Virus record (IMG/VR): IMGVR_UViG_3300012918_000005
Location: 1-27,242 of that record
Length of the DNA stretch: 27,242 nt
DNA from: a virus
Strand: one strand, 5' to 3'
Part shown: positions 20,719 to 27,242 of the stretch, one piece after another
Position numbering within the stretch: the first letter of the stretch is position 1
Layout: each line of letters starts with the position of its first letter
Notes under the pieces: model-generated
Told to the model about the DNA's origin: nothing
Databases searched by the model: none
What the model saw: only the letters and a program-made list of their open reading frames with translations
Made by a program: the position numbers and the translations under genes

Positions 20719-21555
20719 ATGGCTGCTTCTTACCCAACTTCGGCCAAAGTCTTTACCTCGCGCAACGCAGGGGACATTGTCCAGCCTGCCAACATTAACG
20801 ATCTGCAGGATGAAGTCAACGCGATTGAAGCGGGACTCTTAGGCGGCACGGCGCCGCTGACCTCCTCGAATGCCAGCGTCAATAATCTCTCGGTCGCGAA
20901 GAACTCGACCATCGGATCCTCGATCACGATTGGCGCGCTGCCCTACATCTTCCCGTCCGCAGGCGGCTCGACAGGGCAAGTGCTGGCCATCTCCAGCACG
21001 AGCGGCTCGACGATGGTGCTCGCCTGGACAACACCGGGCGGCGTCCAGCTCCTCGCGAAAGACTTCACCGAGCTCAGCGTCACCAGTTCCGCAGAAACGT
21101 CCGTGTTGAATGCGGGCGCTGGCTATGCGATTTCGAGCGGCACGTTGATCGCGGGGAAGGCGCTGCGCTTCATGATGAACGGCAATATCCTGAACAACAG
21201 CGGGAGCACGGGCAAGATCACCCTGAAACTCAAATTAGGCGCGACGACGTTCTATACCGGCGCGTTCGATGTGTCGAACGGCTTCACGACCGATGGGCCG
21301 ACCGTCGTCAATGCGATGGTGAACGCGAACAACGCTGCGACGAGTCAACGCGCGGTCGCGACGTGGACCGTGCCGGGCAGCAACACCGTCGACGGGGCCA
21401 GCACGCAGGCGGGCGCCATGCAGATTGGCAGTCATTCAGCCCTCGCAGAAGACATGCTCGCGGCCAAGACGTTTGATGCGACGGTGCTGTACAACATTTC
21501 AGGCGCGTCGGTCGCGTTCAAGCGCTGGGCCGCGACGCTGGAGTTGCTCGGCTAA
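20719..21555 (+). CDS. Fibre-like tail protein
   Basis: 278 residues from ATG 20719, three bases after the nozzle stop. VQPANINDLQDEVNAIEAGLLG (in part, about 21-42) is the N-terminal attachment-type segment (NDLQDEV.AIE) often seen in phage tail fibres. A Ser/Thr/Gly-rich strand region follows (STGQVLAISSTSGST, GGVQLLAK), and then a jelly-roll-like domain of about 160 residues containing KALRFMMNGNILNNSG and KITLKLKLGATTFYTGAF. It has no signal peptide, in contrast to the fibre-like genes upstream. It may be a receptor-binding or head-fibre protein. Confidence 0.65.
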   Translation: MAASYPTSAKVFTSRNAGDIVQPANINDLQDEVNAIEAGLLGGTAPLTSSNASVNNLSVAKNSTIGSSITIGALPYIFPSAGGSTGQVLAISSTSGSTMVLAWTTPGGVQLLAKDFTELSVTSSAETSVLNAGAGYAISSGTLIAGKALRFMMNGNILNNSGSTGKITLKLKLGATTFYTGAFDVSNGFTTDGPTVVNAMVNANNAATSQRAVATWTVPGSNTVDGASTQAGAMQIGSHSALAEDMLAAKTFDATVLYNISGASVAFKRWAATLELLG

Positions 21556-21908
21556 TGGCAAGCCTCGGCTACCTCGACACACTGTTGCAGACGTTAGATC
21601 CGACCGTGCGTCAGCCGGTCAAAGATGCGTTCCAGTATGTCATGCGCGAACTGGCGCTGGGCGGCGCGGCGAAAGCCGAGAACTTCGCATGGTTCCAAGT
21701 ATCAAGCACGACCCACGCGACTGCGAACACCGAGTTCACGATTGTGCACGGGATGGACCACGCGCCGTCCAAGCTGATTCCGGTGTTACCGCTGGATTCG
21801 ACGACCTCGCAGCTTGTGCCGCTCGCCGTGACGCGGGTGTCGGATGCGACGCGGGTCTATCTCAAAAGCAGTAGCACGGGCGTGCAGTTCCTTGCATATT
21901 TAGAATAA
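21555..21908 (+). CDS. Small tail-associated protein
   Basis: 117 residues from the ATG overlapping the previous stop (TAATG). A helical start (YLDTLLQTLDPTVRQPVKDAFQY in part, residues 6-28) is followed by a strand-rich domain (TEFTIVHGMDHAPSKLIPV, DATRVYLKSSSTGVQFLAY). The FTIVHGM...P....P element resembles small C-terminal domains of phage fibres, in which the expected value of a measured quantity is not relevant. It could be a partner or second chain of the fibre gene before it. The family is unproven. Confidence 0.58.
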   Translation: MASLGYLDTLLQTLDPTVRQPVKDAFQYVMRELALGGAAKAENFAWFQVSSTTHATANTEFTIVHGMDHAPSKLIPVLPLDSTTSQLVPLAVTRVSDATRVYLKSSSTGVQFLAYLE

Positions 21909-21912
21909 GCCG

Positions 21913-22809
21913 ATGACTCACGAGCGCGTCTGTATCGTCGGCACGGCCGGCAGTTGGGTGAAGACACCGTGGACGGATAGCGGCCTCCATGTGCGATCAC
22001 TGAACGACGCATGGCGAATGAAGGGCTTTGTCCGCGCCGATGCGTGGTATGACCTGCACCCACTCGACAAGTTCCACTTTCCTGAGACGGAGAAAGTCTT
22101 CGCGCATACCGTCCCCGTTGGGCACTACTGCCGACCCAAAGGGCACCTCGAGTGGCTTGCCAAGCAGACGATTCCCGTCTGGCTGAATCCGGACTACCTC
22201 ACCCAGTGTCCCGAGGCGGCGACGTGGCCGCTGGCTCGGCCCTTTCCCAAAGCGGACGTCGAGGCGCACTTCGGCACTTACTTCGCCTCCTCGCCCGGCT
22301 GGATGATCGGACAGGCGTTGATGGAAGGCGTGAAGGAGTTGCACATCTACGGTATCCATCTCGCGACAGAGAGCGAATACATCGAACAGCGCCCCAACTT
22401 CGAGATGCTCTGCGGCGCGTTGCTCGGTCGGGGCAAGCGCACGATGTCGGTGAAAGACGGGCTCCGGCGCTATGAGAGCGCCGATGGCATGCTCGTGTTG
22501 CCGGAAGCCTCGCCCGTGCTGAGCCAGACTTTTCAATATGCGTTTCAGCCGCGGCCGTGCCACGTCGAAGAGCCGATCAAGTGGGAACTGCACAAAGCGC
22601 AGATTAAGATTGCGCGCGTCGTCGAAGGGCTCAAGCGCAAGCCGGCATGGTATCCGTGGGTGACGGTGCCGAAGCCCTCAGAAGGGCCGACGGCGCGTGA
22701 ACGGCTGACGGTGACACAAGCGCAACAGCGACTCGTCGCGCTCGAGGCGCTCGCCGCCGATTGGCAGGATACGCTCGTCCGGTTGCATCAGGAGCACAGT
22801 CATGGCTGA
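21913..22809 (+). CDS. Rossmann-like phage protein, possible glycosyltransferase (GT42/DUF115-like)
   Basis: 298 residues from ATG 21913. It starts with a nucleotide-binding-like strand-loop RVCIVGTAGSWVKTPW (5-20), followed by VRSLNDAWRMKG and ADAWYDLHPLDKF. The centre SSPGWMIGQALMEGVKELHIYGIHL (in part, about 126-150), then SEYIEQRPNFEML, and GALLGRGKRTMSV recall phage proteins with SS..WM...A...G.KEI..YG.DM....EY..QRP, and, more distantly, the sialyltransferase family GT42 and DUF115. No His/Tyr catalytic pair can be assigned with certainty. The last ~60 residues are a helical tail. A glycosyltransferase function would match the CMP-sugar genes upstream. Confidence 0.5.
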   Translation: MTHERVCIVGTAGSWVKTPWTDSGLHVRSLNDAWRMKGFVRADAWYDLHPLDKFHFPETEKVFAHTVPVGHYCRPKGHLEWLAKQTIPVWLNPDYLTQCPEAATWPLARPFPKADVEAHFGTYFASSPGWMIGQALMEGVKELHIYGIHLATESEYIEQRPNFEMLCGALLGRGKRTMSVKDGLRRYESADGMLVLPEASPVLSQTFQYAFQPRPCHVEEPIKWELHKAQIKIARVVEGLKRKPAWYPWVTVPKPSEGPTARERLTVTQAQQRLVALEALAADWQDTLVRLHQEHSHG

Positions 22810-23539
22810 CACCACGACGCCGACGCCGACAGCAACCTCCTCGGGCTTTGGCGATCAACTCGCCAAAGCCCTGATTGCGCTGGCGGCGGGACTCGGCGGG
22901 CGAGCGCTGTCAGGCGTCGGCGGGAATCCGCTGACGCGCGATGTCCCGCCGCAGCTCTCGCAACTCCTGGATCTGTCGGTGGGGCGAACGGCCTATCAGA
23001 ATCCGTTGTTTCAAGCCACGACGCAGGGCGCCTACTCGATGCTGCCGACGTTCGCGCGACAGGGCACAGCGTTGACGGGTGGGCTGAGCAACGCCATTCC
23101 AGCGGCGCCAACAAGCACCAGCGGCGGACCGGGGATTGGCTCTATCGCAGGTCCGGCCGGTCTGGCGGCCTTGGCGGCACTCCTAGGCGGCGGCGGCGGC
23201 AGCGGGGCCAGCGGGAATCTCAGCACCATCGCCAATGCGCTCAAAAAGCTCTTCGGGTCAAAACCGGCCACGCCACCGCCGACGTTTCCCCCGTCAAAGC
23301 CTCTTAGTCCCGGGCAGTTTCCCAACTTCAACGTGCCTTCGATGGGCGATGTGCCGCCTGGACCGATGAGCCCTGATCAGTTTCCTGGCTTCACCCCACA
23401 ACCCGATCCGTTCGGCACCGTCAACACGGATTACTTTTTTAACTGGCCGGAAACATCGACCCCCTTCGCACCGTTCGACCCGAGTCTGCTTCCTGGGGGC
23501 GGACCCGCAGAAGACAATTCCGGTTGGCCGCGACCATAA
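22802..23539 (+). CDS. Internal virion-type protein with hydrophobic glycine-rich segments
   Basis: 245 residues from ATG 22802 (CAGGAG upstream), overlapping the previous end by 8 bases. A disordered Thr/Pro start precedes a hydrophobic stretch LAKALIALAAGLGGRAL (about 20-36). A second non-polar segment GIGSIAGPAGLAALAALLGGGGG lies near 110-132, followed by a Pro-rich tail (about 150-245) with PPTFPPSKPLSPGQFPNF. Gly/Ala-rich hydrophobic segments are typical of ejected internal proteins of podoviruses, which form a channel in the host envelope. It is the first of four such genes. No catalytic motif is seen. Confidence 0.55.
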   Translation: MADTTTPTPTATSSGFGDQLAKALIALAAGLGGRALSGVGGNPLTRDVPPQLSQLLDLSVGRTAYQNPLFQATTQGAYSMLPTFARQGTALTGGLSNAIPAAPTSTSGGPGIGSIAGPAGLAALAALLGGGGGSGASGNLSTIANALKKLFGSKPATPPPTFPPSKPLSPGQFPNFNVPSMGDVPPGPMSPDQFPGFTPQPDPFGTVNTDYFFNWPETSTPFAPFDPSLLPGGGPAEDNSGWPRP

Positions 23540-23551
23540 CCGAGGTCCGTC

Positions 23552-24904
23552 ATGCGTGAAGACCTGCTTCGCGGGGATTGGTTCGGCAACCCGCCCACGA
23601 CGCTCAGCGACGTGTCGAGCCTCTTCGATCAGGGGCCGGGGCCGAACGTGTCGCCTCCGGAACCGCCCAGCATCACGCCGCAACCCGAGCCGACGGGCGG
23701 GCGCTTCGGCACGCAACCGTTGCCGCGCACCAATACGGACCCCTACGCCGGACTCCCGACGCCGCCCGGTTATCACCTCGGACCACAGGGCCAGTTCTTG
23801 CCGCCCAATACCATGCTCCCACCGGGCACGACAATCAACGCCGGAAAGCCGATTCAGCCACAGCTAAACGCACTGTTTCCGACCCAGCCGTGGCCAGCAA
23901 ATTCCCCTTACCGAAACCCGGCGCCCGCCGGTCAGGAAACGTCCCCGTATTACACGCACCCAGCAGCGACGTCGACCGGCGGCGGGGACGACTGGATTGG
24001 CTCCGCGCTCAGCCAAGCCCAGTCGACGGACGATCCGGCCTATTGGCGGCGCGTCATCGCCGAAGACAACGGCGCGCATGACCAAGCCTATTGGCAGATG
24101 CGCATCGCCCGCGGCGACGGCGCCCTCGCCGTGCGACAGGGACAAATGTCCCGCTACGGCGATCCCTCAGCACAGGGGTCTCAGGGCTATCAGGGTGCAT
24201 ATCAGGCACCGGGCGGTGCCTACAGTGCCACGAATCCCTTCGACGACCCGGCCACGAAGAACTACATCGACTTCCTGAACAGCCGGATTCAACAGCTCCT
24301 GCAGCCCTATAACAATCCTGACGCCGGACCCCTGCAGGAGTGGATGCGCAAATATTTCGCCCAGTTACAGGGGCCGACATACACGCCTGCGCAGCAAGGC
24401 ACGATCCAGACCCAAGCCCTCGACCCGATCGAACAACAACGTCAGGCCGAGCTCAAACATGTCGCCTACACGATGGCGTCGAGGGGGATCACGCCGGGGA
24501 GCGGACCCTACCTGCAAGCCGAGCGCGACATCAACTTAAAATACGACCAGATCCGTGCCCAGATTCAGGGCGGGCTGGCGGTCAACGAAATCAATCTCGG
24601 GCGGCAGAATCAGGCGCAAGCGGGGAACGTCGGCGGGCAGCTCGCGCAGTTCACGCAGGGGCTCTTTGGGACACAGGAAGCGCGGGCGAATCAAGCGCTC
24701 GGCCTTGCGCAGGAGATTCCGAATCTGGCGCAGCAGCGGATCGCGCAGGCCGTCAATCTGCTCCAAGGGTCGAACGTGAACCCGGCGCAACTGCTCCAAG
24801 TGCTCCAAGGTTTCCAACAGCAGGGGATCGGACAGAGTAATGCGGACGCAGCGTTCTACGCGCAATTGTTTGCGAGCATCGCGAAGCAATTCGGGCTAGG
24901 GTAG
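23552..24904 (+). CDS. Internal virion protein candidate, disordered head and Gln-rich helical tail
   Basis: 450 residues from ATG 23552. The first ~150 residues are Pro/Thr/Gly-rich and disordered and contain GGRFGTQPLP (about 49-58), also found in the gene at 18283. An imperfect internal repeat follows (AYWRRVIAEDNGAHDQ and AYWQMRIARGDGA, about 161-190). The second half is a long Gln/Ala-rich helical region (about 240-450) containing EQQRQAELKHVAYTMASRG and GQLAQFTQGLFGTQEARA. Such proteins are packed in the capsid or in the tail of podoviruses and are ejected with DNA. No enzymatic domain (for example lysozyme-like) is visible. Confidence 0.6.
   Translation: MREDLLRGDWFGNPPTTLSDVSSLFDQGPGPNVSPPEPPSITPQPEPTGGRFGTQPLPRTNTDPYAGLPTPPGYHLGPQGQFLPPNTMLPPGTTINAGKPIQPQLNALFPTQPWPANSPYRNPAPAGQETSPYYTHPAATSTGGGDDWIGSALSQAQSTDDPAYWRRVIAEDNGAHDQAYWQMRIARGDGALAVRQGQMSRYGDPSAQGSQGYQGAYQAPGGAYSATNPFDDPATKNYIDFLNSRIQQLLQPYNNPDAGPLQEWMRKYFAQLQGPTYTPAQQGTIQTQALDPIEQQRQAELKHVAYTMASRGITPGSGPYLQAERDINLKYDQIRAQIQGGLAVNEINLGRQNQAQAGNVGGQLAQFTQGLFGTQEARANQALGLAQEIPNLAQQRIAQAVNLLQGSNVNPAQLLQVLQGFQQQGIGQSNADAAFYAQLFASIAKQFGLG
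23695..23715 (+). repeat. 21-base exact repeat, copy 2 (partner 18621-18641)
   Basis: Identical in 21 bases and in codon phase to 18621-18641. It encodes part of GGRFGTQPLP. Confidence 0.8.
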
Positions 24905-24910
24905 GCGCGC

Positions 24911-26608
24911 ATGGGGCAATTCGATCAGCAGCTTGACCCCGAAACCGGCGCGACGACTCTCACGCCGGATGCGAGCCTTGACCCGCTCGCACTCCTCGCG
25001 CTTGCGCCGCCGGCTCCTGCACCGACCGCCACGCCCGCCGCCATGCCAGCGCCGATAGGACCGCTCGGCCCTCGAGCCGCGGGCATTCCCTTGCCCATCG
25101 CGCCGACGGCCCCGCCACCGCCCGGTCACGTCCAGCAAGCCATCGCCGCTGCGCTCCTTGGACTGGCAGCAGGCCTCGGGCCTCGCTCAGGCTTCGCCCG
25201 CGGCATCCCCGGTGGACTGCTGGCTAATGCACAAGCAAATCAGCAACAGCGCGAGGAAGCCTTCAAGAATCAGCAACTCCAGTATCACCAGCAGCAAGAA
25301 GAACTCCTGCGGCAGGCGCAGATTGGTGAAATCGCGCGCAAGAACGAAGAAGTCCGTTCGCAGCAACGCGCAAAGACGCTGGAGACGATTGCGAAGACGG
25401 TGCCGACGTTTGAAACGAAAGATGAATACGACCGCTTCGTTGATCAGACGGGCAATCTCCTCGTGAACTCAGGCTTTCGTGACCTCAGCCCGACGATGCT
25501 CCGGAATCAGTTCCCCTTCCGTCCACCGGACGCCAAAGCCCGAGCTGAAACGGCGCTCAAAAAGTTCTTCGCGAGCCCGTTCACGCAGGATCTCATCAAG
25601 CAGAACGGGCCGATGTCGGTTGTGAACTCCAAGCTCGACATGGGTAAAGACGAACAAGGCCGTCAGAATCCATCGATTCCCGTGCTGGAAGCACTGAAAC
25701 TGACGGGCACTGAGTTTCCGCTCGACATGAACACCTCGATTCCGTTGGAGAAACTGCCGGAAAGCGAACAGCGCATTGTGGCGGCCAAGCAACAGTTTTT
25801 GAACGAAACGGGGCGCAAACCGACGAAGGCGGATGATCCCGAAATCTACAAGCGTGCGCGCGAGATGATGAAAAACGAGACCGACGTGGAACTCTCGCGC
25901 CAAGTCAAAGAATTGCAGATGCAAGGGATCGAAGCGAGCAATCAACTCAAAAACATCCAACTCGGGCAACAGCCGACATCCGAGCAAGTCGCGATGTATG
26001 GCAAACTCTTAGTCGACCACAAGATGTCGCCGAGCCAGATCCAAATCCTCGGTGGCGGTATGGGGCAACAGGGCCGCGCGTTCTTGCGACAAGTGCAGGA
26101 AGCCGCACTCAAACAGAATCCAGACTTCAACTTCGAGGAAGCCGAATCCGAGTATCAGCTCACGAAGAGTCCCGCCTTTCAGAACACCGTGCGCTATATG
26201 GATAGCACGATTGAATCCATGCCACGTGTACAAGCCGCCGCGAATCGGCTCGCCAATGGCCGCGTTCGTAGCTTCAACGCCTTGCTCAACGCCGGGAAGA
26301 ATCAAGTCAACAACGTCGATTTGAAGAAATTCAAAACAGACGTGCTTTTCGTCTCTGATGAGATTGCAAAGATCCTGCAAGGCGGTGGAACCGGCAGCGG
26401 CACGAGCGATGCGAAGTTACGGCAGGCGAGCGAGATTCTGAGCACCAGCGATTCACCTGCAGCCATCGCTGGGGCACTGGAAGAGGCGACAGCGATGATG
26501 GGCAATCGGCGACGCGCGCTCACTCGCGGCACCTACCTTGAACGTGCCGCGCAGCCATCAACAGCCGAACCGAGTCGCTTTACCATCGTGCCGAAACCGG
26601 GGCCATGA
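24911..26608 (+). CDS. Internal virion protein candidate with coiled coil
   Basis: 565 residues from ATG 24911. A Pro/Ala-rich disordered start (1-72) leads into a hydrophobic glycine-containing segment QQAIAAALLGLAAGLG (75-90) with GFARGIPGGLLANAQA. A charged coiled coil follows, QQQREEAFKNQQLQYHQQQ (111-129) onward to about 160, and then a largely helical body with ARAETALKKFFASPF and SEQRIVAAKQQFLNETGRKP. The end holds ILQGGGTGSGTSD and helical LRQASEILSTSD. The segment at 83-90 resembles the hydrophobic piece of the gene at 22802. The arrangement fits an ejected internal protein. No peptidoglycan hydrolase motif is seen. It overlaps the next start as ATGA. Confidence 0.6.
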   Translation: MGQFDQQLDPETGATTLTPDASLDPLALLALAPPAPAPTATPAAMPAPIGPLGPRAAGIPLPIAPTAPPPPGHVQQAIAAALLGLAAGLGPRSGFARGIPGGLLANAQANQQQREEAFKNQQLQYHQQQEELLRQAQIGEIARKNEEVRSQQRAKTLETIAKTVPTFETKDEYDRFVDQTGNLLVNSGFRDLSPTMLRNQFPFRPPDAKARAETALKKFFASPFTQDLIKQNGPMSVVNSKLDMGKDEQGRQNPSIPVLEALKLTGTEFPLDMNTSIPLEKLPESEQRIVAAKQQFLNETGRKPTKADDPEIYKRAREMMKNETDVELSRQVKELQMQGIEASNQLKNIQLGQQPTSEQVAMYGKLLVDHKMSPSQIQILGGGMGQQGRAFLRQVQEAALKQNPDFNFEEAESEYQLTKSPAFQNTVRYMDSTIESMPRVQAAANRLANGRVRSFNALLNAGKNQVNNVDLKKFKTDVLFVSDEIAKILQGGGTGSGTSDAKLRQASEILSTSDSPAAIAGALEEATAMMGNRRRALTRGTYLERAAQPSTAEPSRFTIVPKPGP

Positions 26609-27242
26609 TGCCGATCTTTACCATCACGGATACCAAAACCGGTCGCTCGATAGATGTCCGCGGGGATCGTGCGCCGACGCAAACAGAAGCCGAAGCGCTC
26701 TTCGCGCAGCAGCCAGCGCCACGGCCGCGCACGTGGACGGATACCGCCGTTGACCTCTTGCCGGCGGCTGGAGGCACCCTTGGCGGCCTCGTGGGCGGCA
26801 TCGGTGGGTCAGTGGCTGGAATGGGTGTGGGTGGTGTCCCTGGGGCGGTGGGCGGGGCGAGTCTCGGCGGAGCGGCTGGTGAAGCGGCTCGACAACTGGT
26901 CAACCGTGCGCGCGGAGCGGAGGCCCCGACGACAAGCGGACAAGCCCTAACCGACATCGGCCTTCAGGGCGGCGTCCAAGGCGCTCTGGAAGGCGTCGGC
27001 GCGGCCGTCTCACCGCTGCTGATCAAAGGCGGACAAGCCGTCTACCGCGGATTCCTGAAGCCATCGCTTGCTGCGAAGAATCTCGCCAAAGCCGATCAGA
27101 TTGTGCAGACCGCCATCAACGAATCGCTGCCCGTCACGGTCGAAGGTGCGAACAAAACAAAGAAGGTGATTGGCCAACTGCGTTCGGAAGTAGACAGAAT
27201 CCTCGCGAGCACGCCGGGCGACATCGACATCCACAGCATCGC
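26605..27242 (+). CDS. Internal virion protein candidate, N-terminal part (3' end outside window)
   Basis: 212 full codons are visible from ATGATG at 26605 (or 26608), overlapping the previous stop; the frame is open to the right edge. An N-terminal FTITDTKTGRSIDVRGDRAP (5-24) begins a small strand-rich unit seen at the start of podovirus internal proteins. A long glycine-zipper segment (about 53-97) made almost only of Gly, Ala, Val and Leu (for example GGLVGGIGGSVAGMGVGG) is expected to insert in membranes. A helical part follows (KPSLAAKNLAKADQIVQTAI) that continues past the edge. It would be the largest ejected protein in the usual order. A peptidoglycan-cutting domain, if present, lies outside the window. 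Confidence 0.65.
   Translation, partial: MMPIFTITDTKTGRSIDVRGDRAPTQTEAEALFAQQPAPRPRTWTDTAVDLLPAAGGTLGGLVGGIGGSVAGMGVGGVPGAVGGASLGGAAGEAARQLVNRARGAEAPTTSGQALTDIGLQGGVQGALEGVGAAVSPLLIKGGQAVYRGFLKPSLAAKNLAKADQIVQTAINESLPVTVEGANKTKKVIGQLRSEVDRILASTPGDIDIHSI

Overview
This window is a stretch of a tailed bacteriophage genome, most likely a short-tailed (podovirus-like) phage known mainly from environmental sequence. The order portal, co-chaperonin, scaffold, major capsid protein, tail adaptor, tail nozzle, fibre-like proteins and internal (ejected) virion proteins is the T7/N4-like order of head and tail genes. No terminase, polymerase, lysis or integration gene is visible, and both end genes are cut by the window. 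DNA is GC-rich, genes are tightly packed, and starts often overlap the previous stop (ATGA, GTGA, TTGA, TAATG). One small gene at 798-1034 is on the minus strand; every other gene is on the plus strand. The host cannot be named from the sequence. There are no tRNAs, rRNAs or CRISPR arrays that I can see. No gene-free stretch exceeds 300 bases; the longest is 10450-10710.

Layout. (1) 2-3602: end of the portal gene with a Pro/Gly-rich tail, a minus-strand zinc-cluster protein of the homing-endonuclease-associated type, a methyltransferase, a small helical protein, a GroES-like co-chaperonin with an unusual insertion, a small His-rich protein and the head scaffold. (2) 3599-10449: a cargo block between scaffold and capsid, where T7-like phages normally have nothing. 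It holds a DHH phosphoesterase, two unknown proteins, an HldE/TagD-type nucleotidyltransferase, a second methyltransferase, a glycosyltransferase-like protein, a NeuB-type nonulosonic (sialic-acid-like) acid synthase, a cupin, a NeuA-type CMP-nonulosonate synthetase and a further glycosyltransferase-like protein. (3) 10450-10710: a gene-free interval with a possible promoter and five consecutive hairpins. (4) 10711-13130: a decoration-like protein, the major capsid protein and a LAGLIDADG homing endonuclease with its own promoter-like sequence and a hairpin over its ribosome binding site. (5) 13210-17303: beta-rich structural proteins, four genes with Sec-type signal peptides (two of them paralogues with near-identical starts, one an HNH nuclease), and a DUF3008-like protein. 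(6) 17304-27242: adaptor, zinc ribbon, disordered protein, tail nozzle, fibre-like proteins, a Rossmann-like possible glycosyltransferase, then four large internal virion proteins with membrane-active-looking segments.

How it may work together. The head and tail genes build a T7-like particle whose internal proteins would form a DNA-ejection conduit. The cargo block looks like a near-complete late pathway for making, activating and transferring a nonulosonic acid or other nucleotide-activated sugar, to decorate either the virion or the host surface. The run of exported proteins after the capsid gene suggests the phage also alters the infected cell's envelope or periplasm. These last two statements are inference.
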